Source: Delphinapterus leucas
Lineage: Eukaryota; Chordata; Mammalia; Artiodactyla; Monodontidae
Reading direction: 5' to 3'
NCBI RefSeq assembly: GCF_002288925.2
Contig: NW_022098008.1
Span: 8,155,442 to 8,219,441, forward strand
DNA: 64,000 nt
Made by a program: the position numbers and the translations under genes. Positions within the stretch are counted from its first letter, which is position 1. Each line of letters starts with the position of its first letter. Positions 45,771-58,077 of this stretch are shown here, piece by piece. The notes beneath the pieces were generated by a model. The model worked only from the letters and a program-made list of their open reading frames with translations, was not told the DNA's origin and ran no database searches.

Positions 45771-48264
45771 TAGTGTCTAGCTGTTTCCAACTTCTCTCCT
45801 AAATGAAGCGCGGAACTCATAGCACTAAAAACTAAAAATGAGGGACAGACTGATTCTGCAGTCTTGAAGGAAATATCCATATGTAGCACGAAGAGTTTAA
45901 GATAAATCCACCCAGGCTTCAGTTCATGGCAACCTCAAATGGTACTTTATAAAACAAATTAATTCTAAAAGTGAAAACAAAAGGACTAAAAGAAGAAGAC
46001 ATTTTCCATCCCCTAAATAGTGTCCCAAGGCACTGACATTCCAGCCCATAATCCAAGGCCACTCTTGAAGCACAGGCAGATGAGTGGGCTTTACTTCCCA
46101 TCAACATTCCTATGCTCTCTTGCCATTGTCAACTGATATCTACACAGAAATACAAATCCCAGGAAACAGCTTGGCAGGAAGTAAAGAGGAAGATGCTAGC
46201 AGAACCTTGGTGCTTTCTGGTTGATGCTGTCTTGGGGGTAAAGCTTTAGAGGTAGGGGCAGAGACAGAGACTTGACAGCAGTGCAAGCCAAGAATTGTAG
46301 CTTTTCATATACTTCATTGGATCTGAGTATAAGAAACTACACAGGCAGGGTCTCTCTCAGGAAAACAGACGTACAGGAGGAAAGACTTACAGACTGGGAA
46401 TCCTAGCAGGAGGACATCAACAGCACTCCCTTCCAACTGTAGATTCAAGGAGAGATCCATTCATCTCACAAACGGGCAGAGAGAAGATTCAAGAACACCC
46501 TCGCTTGCCTTCTTTCTTCACAAGCACTCTATTGGAACAGATGTTTCCTTGTTTGATGATGAGTATCAATGAAAACACTACTTCAAATCTGAAAGATCAA
46601 TGGTGGAACAGATCTTGGATGAACATTTTGCATTGGACAGATGAATTTTGCAGTCATTATTTGCCAATTTTAGAGGAATGCAAGGTCTGGCTATTTTGAA
46701 ACACCTGCAGAATATCCATAAGGCAAAAATGAAAGATGAGAAAACAAGAGCATGATAATAAATGGGAGATGGTGGAGTAGGGTTGCAAAGAGATTCGAGA
46801 TACTGTGACAAAGTTACAATTGCAAGGAGGGATAAACACTTTTGCTGCTGTGGAAAGGAGACAGTGATGAGAGGCTAAAACTGGACCCCTCTCTCAAAAT
46901 GAAAACATCCCCTCTACCCCAAAAAAAATATCTGAACTTGGAAAAACAGAATAAGAAACGTATGAACTTATGTTTTTTAAAAAATAACTACAAAACATCA
47001 CTATGAAAAGAAAAAGGACTTGAACAAAGACAGATTTTCTGTTTTTTATTTTGTTTTGCTTTGTTTTTTTGATTAGAGACTTAAAAATAGAAAGGAAACA
47101 GGTCTTCCTCTGTTGGTAGGAGTGTAAAACACTGTGACATTTCTTGAGAGGAGGCACTTTGGAAGTATATCACAGGGTTTCCCAACTTTTTTTCTTTTAT
47201 CATCTTCATCCCCTCTTCAGACATTTTAGACTTGTTCTCCAATTGCCCCCTACCCCAAAATTTGAATACTACAGGTTTGCTGAATATCTGTTCATGTACT
47301 GTATATGTAACTGTGCTCTTTACATAGAAGAAGCAAGTTTTATCCACCCTCTCCCAAAAAAAATGTTATAGATGCATGGATTTTCAATATACACCCTATA
47401 GAAATCAACCAAAATCACTTTTATGCTCAAATTGTTATGACTGGCCAATGGGAACATTTTCTAGCTTAACCATGTGTCCTTTTGTCGATTAATCTGAGAA
47501 ATCTTCCTTGCTCTCTGGCATAACAAGCTGTTCCAGTCTCAAGTTGTACCTTTCCTAGCCTGAAATAAGTCATTTATCTAAGATGCCATGGTCCCCTCTG
47601 GAATGAATAGTATCGATATTAAAGGCCAAGATCTGATTGTAAGGGGTGCTCATTACAACTGAGGTGATATTGTTTCTAGGTCATATCAGTGGACAGAAAT
47701 AAAAAATGTAATTTTTAAATTATAAATATATAAGCTATTTTCAATTTAACTTTACCATTACACTGTTCTTAGCTTTATCTTACAACATATATAAAATAAA
47801 TTTAAAATAATGACACTAATATTATAACTACTAATAAAACCACTGAATGAATTTTACAATTTTTTACAACTCTTTTATCTTTAGATGAATGATATTAAAG
47901 ATTTATATTTAGTACTATATATTAGTCACTTGAAATAAATCCTTTCTCTGTTATGTTACCAATTTGATATACAAGTATATCTGTTTCAATTTGCTTTAAA
48001 ATTTACTAATACCTATGTGATTCAAAAGTTAATGTAAGAAGGAATACACTGAAGTGTCTCAGTAGGTAACTATTTCATTGGTTCCTTGTTTATTGTTTCA
48101 CTGTTTTTACAAATATGTACATAAGAAATAAAAATGTCTCACTTAATTTAATATATATTATAGATAAGTTAGCATCTTTTAAAAACTCAGACAAGATATT
48201 TTTTATAAGCTACACATCAGTTTGCTTTATTTTTTTTCAGTGATCATGTACTACTTTCGACCTT
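45771..48264. other. 2.5 kb without a recognised gene or repeat
   Basis: AT-rich, especially 47690-48260. 'tcacagggtttcccaactttt' near 47170 recalls an old hAT end but is not alignable further. No gene seen. Confidence 0.4.
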
Positions 48265-48276
48265 AAAACATAGTTT

Positions 48277-48484
48277 AAGGGAAGCAGCTGCATAGCACAG
48301 GGAGATCAGCTCGGTGCTTTGTGACCACCTAGAGGGGTGGGATAGGGAGGGTGGGAGGGAGGGAGATGCAAGAGGGAAGAGATATGGGAACATATGTATA
48401 TGTATAACTGATTCACTTTGTTATAAAGCAGAAACTAACACACTATTGTAAAGCAATTATACTCCAATAAAGATGTAAAAAAAA
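48277..48484 (+). mobile_element. Severely 5'-truncated LINE-1 with perfect target-site duplication
   Basis: Only the last 200 bp of the L1 3' UTR ('agcagctgcatagcacaggg', 48283-48302; AATAAA at 48466-48471) plus poly(A). Flanked by 'aaaacatagttt' (48265-48276 and 48485-48496). Very close to its consensus, so young. Confidence 0.95.
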
Positions 48485-48496
48485 AAAACATAGTTT

Positions 48497-50054
48497 GAAA
48501 AATTTTTTTAATTGAGACACATTTTAGCCTTAACCTTTCTTGTCTTCTAAGCAGCATTTGGCTTTTCCCTCCTTTTGGAAACATTCTCTTTTTCATTTCC
48601 ATGGAACACGCTCCTTGATTTTCCTGCCACCAAATTCTCAGGTTCCTTTGAAGTCTCCTCTTCTCCTTACCCCTTAAATGTAAGTGTTCTTTGGGAACTT
48701 CCTGATTTGATTCATATCCTCATTATTCTGTGCTTGAAGCTAAAAAATCTTGTGAGTGTCTAACTTGTAGCATCATGTAGAGATAGGTGGGAAAAAATCA
48801 TTCTGAATGATACAGTTGGATTCCAGATCATTGTAAACAGCTGTCTATTCTTAATTAAAGGCAGTAAATCATACTTTATCATATATTCATATTCCCAAAC
48901 TTCTGTAAATCATAAAGATGATGCATTAACCTTGAAACATCACACTTAATAACAAGACCCCCCAAATAAGGTATAGCCTCTTATATTATTTCAGGTTAGT
49001 AGAGAATAGTTTTATTACATCTATTTGGTATATGGACTCTTCTTTGTAGGCACATTCACTGTAAGGCTAAGATTACAGAAGTGCTATGTCATGAATACAG
49101 AGGAAATGTGTTTCTGCATAGTGTGAGTGATAATTAACCATTGATAAAGGACCTCAGCTGTGTTGAGAACTTGAAATAAATGGATTTATGTCCAAATAGA
49201 AGCCAGCAAATGTAAGCCTACATACCACTAGGGAGAAAAGTTACTTCAAAGTAATGATTGTTTAGCCAGAGGCCAAAATTTCTGCAAAAGCTCTGAAATA
49301 AAAATTTTGAATAATCAAAGGCATTAAAGGCTCTTGTTTTATTAAGCTATAGCTCTGATAATTCCTACTAAAAACAAAACAAAAATGCCATGCCATGACA
49401 AGTGGGTAACATAAAGAGACAAGAATCATGGAACAGGAAAGGCTTCCAGACATGCTACCCAGTCATTCCTCTGAGAACATCTCAAGACTTTGAGACTTTA
49501 TCCTATCTTTGCAATCATAGACAAAAACATTTCTCCTCCTCCAAAGTCATTTATATGATTCAAAATGAAAATCTCCTCTTGATGACCAATTAATTTAACT
49601 ATAATTGTTGAAATTAGAATCCAGATATATCTCTTTTTCTGCTTTTGATTGCAAGAAAGGACAATGACCCCTACTAATTTCTGCCTCAGCACCCTGCTGG
49701 AAAGGCAGAAGCCTGGGCTGCCAAACCCCAGCTGAGGGGTCAGGTCCTGGAGGGACAGGAACTGTCCCTTCAGCTCTAGATCTGTCCAAGTAACCCAGAC
49801 AAGAAGACCCTACAGAGATCAGGACAGAGAGGTATAGTTGAAGTATAAGTCAAAATCAGAGGCAGTACAGCAGCAGAAACAGGGGGTTCAGAAGAGAAGG
49901 CAACAAAGATGGGGGAGATAACCTGAACAACGGTATGAGGTCACATGGGCTGTTGTGTACAACACCTGCAGCTCTGTCTGTGGAGGGAAGCAGTAGGTGT
50001 TAAGAGCACTAGGCTTGCTCAAGGAGTTACTGAATAAAGAGAGACAAGACATAG
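48497..50054. other. 1.6 kb without a recognised gene or repeat
   Basis: Nothing assignable by eye. Confidence 0.4.
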
Positions 50055-50140
50055 GCAGATAGATGGATGGATAGATAGGTAGATAGATGATAGATAGATA
50101 AATAGATAGATGACAGATAGATAGATAGACCAATAGATAA
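50055..50140 (+). repeat. (GATA)n microsatellite
   Basis: About 20 GATA units with GATG and GACA variants ('agatagatgatagatagata'). Confidence 0.93.
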
Positions 50141-50634
50141 AAGCAGACATCTGGGTATCAAATTATCAAATCTTTCTTGGAAGATTCCTTTGCTGGAATC
50201 TTGTTGGAAAGGATCTTGAGGTCTATCTGATACCAAAATAAGAGTCATTTCTCTGGTATTTCCAACCGATAGGCCACTAACTCTGAGGTCTCTTTGCTCC
50301 ATCTTCTCCAAGAGCATAGTTTAGTGGTCATTAAGATGATCTCATTTGATGCCTATTTAACAGAGTTGAATACAGATGTGGAGAAGAAAAGTGACTTGCT
50401 CAAGCTGTGGCATTTTTCCTGAGGCTGCATTCACTCAGAGGTTTTAGTCTTTCTGATAAATTCCTATGCACTGAGGATTTTAAAAAATCATCTCATGTGT
50501 GCAGGTCCTTGGGAAAACTAAGTTTCTGGTGACTGGTCAAAACAACTAAGACATCAACAAATAAATGGATAAAGGACTTAAAGAGACGTTTACAAAAAGA
50601 AGAAAGGAACCTTGTTAAACTATGTAAAAGTATT
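50141..50634. other. Unassigned
   Basis: About 490 bp between two microsatellites; nothing recognised. Confidence 0.4.
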
Positions 50635-50663
50635 CGTGTGTGTGTGTGTGTGTGTGTGTGTGA

Positions 50664-50703
<40 letters not shown>
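50635..50703 (+). repeat. Compound (GT)n(GA)n microsatellite
   Basis: (GT) units to about 50669 followed by (GA) units to 50703. Confidence 0.96.
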
Positions 50704-50706
<3 letters not shown>

Positions 50707-50804
50707 GCAGAGAGAAAATTGAAGCAAGTAATAGTTTTCTCTATCAAATTAGCTTCTAATTATAACATAATTACATAATTAAAATATGATATAAAATTAT
50801 AATT

Positions 50805-51225
50805 ATAATTGCTGGAGAGTACACTGGTGAGACCGAAAACACATAGTTTTTAGGAATGCAACTTGATAGAACTTTTCTGGAAGGCAATTTCACAATATAA
50901 TCTACAACCTCAAACTTTTTCATTTCCATTGATCCAGGGAGCTCAGGAATAACATCCCATTATGGAGAAATAGTGAGAATCTAGAGTAAAGTGTTATGTA
51001 AGATGTCTTCTACAGGGTTATCACAAGAAGCAAAAAATTATATGACTATGTAAATGGTGGCATAATCTCAGAAAAGACTAATATGTAGCCATACAAATGT
51101 TTACAAAAAATAACACTTAGAAATGCTCATTTTAATATAAATACAAAATAACAAGACACTGAATTGAATATATGCAACATTATTTAGACTTTTTTTAACC
51201 AGAGAAAAGTGCTAAAAAAAAAATC
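50805..51225 (+). mobile_element. Old LINE-1 (L1ME-type) 3' region
   Basis: 'acttttctggaaggcaattt' (50871-50890) and 'atatgtagccatacaaatgt' (51081-51100) match the L1ME ORF2 C-terminal/3' UTR sequence. Confidence 0.6.
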
Positions 51226-51269
51226 CAATGAAAGATTAAAGGTGAGTTTGGAGGTTCAATTATGTTTTT

Positions 51270-51400
51270 GCTATTTTTTTATATTATATATATTTATATA
51301 CATGTATAACTGAATCACTGTACTGTACACCTGAAACTAACACAACACTGTAAATCAACCACACCCCAACAAAAAATGGGAAAAAACTTTAAAAAATATT
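51270..51400 (+). mobile_element. 5'-truncated LINE-1 3' end
   Basis: 'ataactgaatcactgtactg' (51306-51325) and 'gaaactaacacaacactgta' (51332-51351), with an A-rich end. Confidence 0.82.
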
Positions 51401-52137
51401 AAAGTGATGAATGCTCATAAAAATCTTCCTTTTTAAAAAAAATATATTTCAATAGCCATTTTAATTCCATCAGAATGATTTCATCATTTCCTAGGAAATT
51501 TGCAAACTATTACTGAATAAATAGTCACATTACTTCCTGAAATTATGTGCAGCTGGAAATCCTGCTGGCTCCAAAAACAGGAAAATGAGAAATCTCTTCT
51601 CTCCTTTTAATGGATTTACACAGTACTCTTCAAAAATATTACAACCGTTATTGTCCTCAGCATTGTCTCAAGAGTCATTAAGGATCACATTCCCATTTAG
51701 TTTAGCTAGCTGTGTGGAACAGCTCTTACTTCCTGCCTCTGAGTATCCCTTCTCCATAATAGGTTTTAAATTAAGACCACAAAGCTACTCTAGCCCCTTA
51801 TCTATAGCAACAACATCCATTTGTGCCATTTCTTCCCTTAATTCTTCCTTAAGTGAAAGATGGGCACCATGGAGTAGAAGCTACTGTCATGGTAATACAT
51901 GACTGGGAGCATCCTCTTAGCTGGTGAGTAATATACAGCACTGGCCTTCTGAAGCATTAATGACCCAATCTAAACCAGGAACTATAATGGGGTCCCATTA
52001 ATGAAAGCACTACATAAATTGTACAGTCTTTCAGCAGCCAAATCCAAGGAGAAACACAAGTTTCACTTGGGCGCTGTTGTCTTAGTTACACATGACAACT
52101 CCTGGATATAAATTGTGCTTAAGGCAAAACTGTGAAA
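51401..52137. other. Unassigned
   Basis: About 740 bp; a chance frame of 105 codons at 51585-51902 has no recognisable domain. Confidence 0.4.
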
Positions 52138-52180
52138 CACATACACACACACACACACACACACGCACACACACACGCAG
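52138..52180 (+). repeat. (CA)n microsatellite
   Basis: CA repeat with two CG interruptions. Confidence 0.92.
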
Positions 52181-52678
52181 TCTCACACACTGCCTGTATA
52201 TCATCGGAAGCTCCTTAGCACTTGGTCTATACTTCCATATACATCTTCACCTTCACTGCCCCAGGCCTTGTGATTCACCCTAGTTACTTAGGCCACACCC
52301 AGCTTCACTTGAAGAAAAACAAACAAACAAACAAAAGCCTCAGTCAAAACAACCTACCTGGACTTCTACTTTCTTGGCATATGCTTCAGACCTGGGCCCC
52401 TCTAGCCAAAACAGGCTGTTTACCTAATAAACTAATTTGTACTGAGGTATTAAGTTACCAGATTATGCATTTCCCATACCATATATATTTTTTTTAATCT
52501 CTAAATATTTCAGTGTGTATTTCTTAAGAATAAGTACGTTCTCTTATATAACCACAATATAGACATCAACTTCAGGAAATTTAACATTAATAAATACACT
52601 TATTTATCTACAATCTATACTCCAATTTTTTTCAGTTGACTCAATCATGTCCAGTGGTGATCTGTTCTAGAATTACAA
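52181..52678. other. Unassigned, adjoining the truncated 3' end of L1 copy B
   Basis: AAAC repeat at 52317-52335. No poly(T) or target-site duplication at the L1 border. Confidence 0.4.
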
Positions 52679-52929
52679 TCCCATATCTCTTCCCTCTTGC
52701 ATCTCCTTCCATACCACCCACCCTATCCAACCCCTCTAGGTGGTCACAAAGCACCGATCTGATCTCCCTGTGCTATGCGGCTGCTTCCCACTAGCTTTCT
52801 ATTTTACGTCTGTTGGTGTATATATGAAAGGGCCACTCTCTCACTTTGAAACAGCTTACCCTTCCCCTCCACATATCCTCAAGTCCATTCTCTAGTAGGT
52901 CTGTGTCTTTATTCCCATCTTACCCCTAG

Positions 52930-55900
52930 GTTATTCATGAGTTTTTTTTTTCTTACATTCCATATATATATGTGTTAGCATACGGTATCTGTTTTTCTCT
53001 TTCTGACTTACTTCACTCTGTATGACAGACTCTAGGTCCATCCACCTCACTACAAATATCTCAACTTCGTTTCTTTTTATGGATAAGTAATATTGCATTG
53101 TATATATGTGCCACATCTTCTTTATCCATTCATCTGTCGATGGGCACTTAGGTTGCTTCCATGTCCTGGCTATTGTAAAGAGAGCTGCAATGAACATTGT
53201 GGTACATGACTCTTTTTGAATTATGGTTTTCTCAGGGTTTATCCCAGTAGTGGGACTGCTGGGTCATATGGTAGCTCTATTTTTAGTTTTTTAAGGAACC
53301 TCCATACAGTTCTCCATAGTGGTTCTATCAATTTACATTCCCACGAACAGTGCAAGAGTGTTCCCTTTTCTCCACAACCACTCCAGCATTTATTGTCTCT
53401 AGATTTTTTGATGATGGCCATTCTGACCAGTGTGAGATGATATCTCATTGTAGTTTTGATTTGTATTACTCTAAAGATTAATGATGTTCAGCATTCTTTC
53501 ATGTGTTTGTTGGACTTCTGTGTATCTTCTTTGGAGAAATGTCTATTTAGGTCTTCTGCCCATTTTTGGATTGGGTTGTTTGTTCTTCTGTTACTGAGCT
53601 GCATGAGCTGCTTGTAAACCTTGGAGATTAATCCTTTGTCAGTTGCTTCATTTGCAAATATTTTCTAACATTCTGAGGGTTGTCTTTTGGTCTTGTTTAT
53701 GGTTTCCTTTGCTGTGCAAAAGCTTTGAAGTTTCATTAGGTCCCATTTGTTTATTTTTGCTTTAATTTCCATTTCTCTGGGAGGTGGGTCAAAAAGGTGA
53801 TTTATGTCATAGAGTGTTCTGCCTATGTTTTCCTACGAGATTTTGATAGTGTCTGGCCTTACATTTAGGTCTTTAATCCATTTTGAGTTTATTTCTGTGT
53901 ATGGTGTTAGGGAGTGTTCTAATTTCATTGTTTTACATGTAGCTGTCCAGTTTTCCCAGCACCACTTATTGAAGAGGCTGTCTTTTCTCCACTGTATATT
54001 CTTGCCTCCTTTATCAAAGATAAGGTGACCATATATGCGTGCGTTTATCTCTGGGCTTTCTATCCTCTTCCACTGATCTATCTTTCTGTCTTTGTGCCAG
54101 TACCATACTGTCTTGATTACTATAGCTTTGTAGTATAGTCTGAAGTCAGGGAGGCTGATTCCACCAGCTCCATTTTTCATTCTCAAGATTGCTTTGGCTA
54201 CTCAGGGTCTTTTGTATTTCCATACAAATTGTGAAATTTTTTGTTCTAATTCTGTGAAAAATGCCAGTGGTAGTTTGATAGGAATTGCATTGAATCTGTA
54301 GATTGCTTTGGGTAGTAGAGTCATTTTCACAATGTTGATTCTTCCAATACAAGAATATGGTATATCTCTCCATCTATTTGTATCATCTTTAATTTCTTTC
54401 ATCAGTGTCTTATAATTTTCTGCATACAGGTCTTTTGTCTCCTTAGGTAGGTTTATTCCTAGATATTTTATTCTTTTTGTTGCAAAGGTAAATGGGAGTG
54501 TTTTCTTAATTTCACTTTCAGATTTTTCATCATTAGTGTATAGGAATGCCAGATATTTCTGTGCATTAATTTTGTATTATGCTACTTTACGAAATTCATT
54601 GATTAGCTCTAGTAGCTTTCTGGTAGCATCTTTAGGATTCTCTATGTAGAGTATCATGTCATCTGCAAACAGTGACAGATTTACTTCTGCTTTTCTGATT
54701 TGGATTCCTTTTATTTATTTTTCTTCTCTGATTACTGTGGCTAAAACTTCCAAAACTATGTTGAATAAGGGTGGTGAGAGTGGGCAACCTTGTCTTGTTC
54801 CTAATCTTAGTGGAAATGGTTTCAGTTTTTTACCATTGAGGATGATGTTGGCAGTGGGTTTGTCATATATGGCCTTTATTATGTTGAGGTAGGTTCCCTC
54901 TATGCCTACTTTCTGGAGGGTTTTTATCGTAAATGGGTGATGAATTTTGTCGTAAGCTTGCTCTGCATCTATTGAGATGATCATATGTTTTTTCTCCTTC
55001 AATTTGTTAATATGGTGTATCATGTTGATTGATTTGCATATATTGAAGAGTCCTTGCATTCCTGGAATAAACCCCACTTGATCATGGTGTATGATCCTTT
55101 TAATGTGTTATTGGATTCTGTTTGCTAGTATTTTGTTGAGGATTTTTGCATCTCTGTTCATCAGTGATATTGGCCTGTAGTTTTCATTCTTTGTGACATC
55201 TTTGTCTGGTTTTGGTATCAGGGTGATGGTGGCCTTGTAGAATGAATTTCGGAGTGTTCCTCCTTCTGCTATATTTTGGAAGAGTTTGAGAAGGATAGGT
55301 GTTAGCTCTACTCTAAATATTTGATAGAATTCACCTGTAAAGCCATCTGGTCCTGAGCTTTTGTTTGTTGGAAGATTTTTAATCACAGTTTCAATTTCAG
55401 TGCTTGTGATTGGTCTGTTCATATTTTCTATTTCTTCCTGGTACAGTCTTGGAAGGTTGTGCATTTCTACAAATTGGTCCATTTCTTCCAGGTTGTCCAT
55501 TTTATTGGCATAGAGCTGCTTGGAGTAATCTCTCCTGATCCTTTGTGTTTCTGCAGTATCAGTTGTTACTTCTCCTTTTTCATTTCTAAACCTATTGATT
55601 TGAGTCTTCTCCCTTTTTTTCTTGATGAGTCTGGCTAATGGTTTATCAATTTTTTTTATCTTCTCAAAGAACCAGCTTTAAGTTTTATTGAACTTTGCTT
55701 TTGTTTCCTTCATTTCTTTTTCATTTATTTCTGATCTGATCTTTATGATTTCTTTCCTTCTGTTAACATTGAGGTTTTTTTGGTCTTTCTCTAATTGCTT
55801 TAGGTGCAAGGTTAGGTTCTTTATTTGAGATGTTTCCTGCTTCTTAATGTAGGATTGTATTGCTATAAACTTCCCTCTTAGAACTACTTTTGCTGCATCC

Positions 55901-56760
55901 CATAGGTTTTGGATCGTCGTGTTTTCATTGTCATTTGTTTCAAGGTATTTTTTGATTTCCTCTTGGATTTCTTCAGTAATCACTTCGTTATTAAGTAGTG
56001 TATTGTTTAGCCTCCATGTGTTTGTATTTTTTACAGATCTTTTCCTGTAATTGATATCTAGTCTCATAGCATTGTGGTCGGAAAAGATACTTGATATGAT
56101 TTCAATATTCTTAAATTTACTAAGGCTTGATTTGTGACCCAAGATATGATCTGTCCTGGAGAATGTTCCATGAGCACTTGACAAACATTTGTGCTCTGTT
56201 GTTTTTGGATGGAATGTCCTATAAATACCAATTAAGTCCATCTTGTTTAATGTATCATTTAAAGCTTGTGTTTCCTTATTTATTTTCATTTTGGATGATC
56301 TGTCCATGGGTGAAAGTGGGGTGTTAAAGTCCCCTACTATGAATGTGTTACTGTCAATCTCCCCTTTTATGGCTGTTAGTATTTGCCTTATGTATTGAGG
56401 TGCTCCTATGTTGGGTGCATAAATATTAACACTTGTTATATCTTCTTCTTGGATTGATCCCTTGATCATTATGTAGGGTCCTTCTTTGTCTCTTGTAATA
56501 GTCTTTATTTTAAAGTCTATTTTTTCTGATATGAGAATTCCTACTCAAGCTTTCTTTAGATTTCCATTTGCATGGAATATCTTTCTCCATTCCCTCACTT
56601 TCAGTCTCTATGTGTCCCTAGGTCTGAAGTGGGTCTCTCGTAGACAGCATATATATGGATCTTGTTTTTGTGTCCATTCAGCCAGATTGTGTCTTTTGGT
56701 GGGAGCATTTAATCCATTTACATTTAAGGTAATTATCGATATGTATGTTCATATTCCCAT
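52930..56760 (-). pseudogene. L1 copy B ORF2 (endonuclease/reverse transcriptase), inactivated
   Basis: The span of 3,831 nt (1,277 codons) matches the usual L1 ORF2 length. Reading from the start codon at 56760 gives ATG GGA ATA TGA, a stop at codon 4. Further breaks divide the rest into open stretches: endonuclease (56469-55678, 263 codons, with 'SDHNAMRLDIN' preserved), reverse transcriptase N-terminus (55500-55108, '[13 protein letters not shown]'), reverse-transcriptase middle (55077-54715, '[12 protein letters not shown]'), thumb region (54402-53833) and the C-terminal cysteine-rich part (53448-52931, '[16 protein letters not shown]'). Not functional, though the enzyme core is far better preserved than in copy E. 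Confidence 0.92.
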
Positions 56761-56818
56761 TTTCTTAATTGTTTTGGGTTTGTTATTGTAGGTCTCTTCC
56801 TTCTCTTATGTTTCTTGC

Positions 56819-57710
56819 CTAGAGAAGTTCCTTTAGCATTTGTTGTAAAGCTGGTTTGGTGGTGCTGAACTCTCTCCACTTTTGCTTGTCTGTAAAGGTT
56901 TTAATTTCTCCATCAAATCTGAAAGAGATCCTTGCTGGGTAGAGTAATCTTGGTTGTAGGTCTTTCTCCTTCATCACTTTAAATATGTCCTGTCACTCCC
57001 TTCTGGCTTGAAGAGTTTCTGCTGAAAGATCAGCTGTTAACCTTATGGGGATTCCCTTGTGTGTTATTTGTTGTTTTTCCCTTGCTGCTTTTAATGTTTT
57101 CTTTGTATTTACTTTTTGATAGTTTGATTAATATGTGTCTTGGTGTGTTTCTCCTTGGATTTATCCTGTATGGGACTCTCTGTGCTTCCTGGATTTGATT
57201 AACTATTTCCCTTCCCATATTAGGGAAGTTTTCAACTATAATCTCTTCAAATACTTTCTCAGTCCCTTTCTTTTTCTCTTCTTCTTCTAGGACCCCTGTA
57301 CTTCGAAAGCTGGTGCATTTAATGTTGTCCCAGAGGTCACTGAGACTGTCCTCAGTTCTTTTCATTCTTTTTTCTTTATTCTGCTCTGCAGTAGTTATTT
57401 CCACTATTTTATCTTCCAGGTCACTTATCCGTTCTTCTGCCTCAGTTATTCTGCTATTGATCCCTTCTAGAGTATTTTTAATTTCATTTATTGTGTTGTT
57501 CATCGTTGCTTGTTTCCTCTTTAGTTCTTCTAGGTCCTTGTTAAAGGTTTCTCACATTTTCTCTATTATATTTCCCAGATTTTGGATCATCTTTGCTATC
57601 ATTATTCTGAATTCTTTTTCAAGCAGACTGCCTATTTCCTCTTCATTTGTTAGGTCTGGTGGGTTTTTACCTTGCTCCTTCATCTGCTGTGTGTTTTCCT
57701 GTCTTCTCAT
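56819..57710 (-). pseudogene. L1 copy B ORF1 (RNA-binding chaperone), inactivated
   Basis: ORF1p is the L1 RNA-binding protein: coiled coil, RRM and C-terminal domain, forming trimers on L1 RNA. The start codon is at 57710. An in-frame TGA interrupts near 57550, after which a 157-codon stretch (57503-57030) carries the end of the coiled coil ('RITEAEERISDLEDKIVEI'), the RRM region, and then a frameshift. The span is 892 nt, not a multiple of three. Confidence 0.9.
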
Positions 57711-57715
57711 TTTGC

Positions 57716-58072
57716 TTATCTTACAGTGTTTGGGGTCTCCTTTTCACAGGCTGCAGGTTCATAGTTCCCATTGTTTTTGGTGTCTGTCCCCAGTTCAGTG
57801 GGCTGTGTAGGCTTCCTGGTGGAGGAGACTAGTGCCTGTGTTCTGGGGATGAGGCTGGATCTTGTCTTTCTAGTGGGCAGGTCCATGTCTGGTGGTGTGT
57901 TTTGGGGTGTCTGTGGCCTTATGATTTTAGGCAGCCTCTCTGCTAATGGGTTTGGTTGTGTTCCTGTCTTGCTAGTTGTTTGACATAGGGTGTCCAGCAC
58001 TGTAGCTTGCTGGTCATTGAGTGAAGCTGGGTGTTGGTGTTGAGATGGAGATCTATGGGAGATTTTTGCCAT
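57716..58072 (-). other. 118-codon sense reading frame in the L1 5' UTR, ending 5 nt before ORF1
   Basis: An open frame from ATG at 58072 to TAA at 57718-57716; the ORF1 ATG is at 57710-57708, with only 'gcaaa' between. The peptide is Pro/Thr/Gln-rich and basic ('KISHRSPSQHQHPAS'), with no recognised domain. It may be a fortuitous frame in the 5' UTR or an upstream ORF that affects ORF1 translation. Only sequence openness supports it. Confidence 0.35.
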
Positions 58073-58077
58073 TTGAT

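Noticed and set aside
55678..56469. 263-codon minus-strand endonuclease-like frame as a host gene
   Set aside because: L1 ORF2 endonuclease domain of copy B, in place between ORF1 and the reverse transcriptase.
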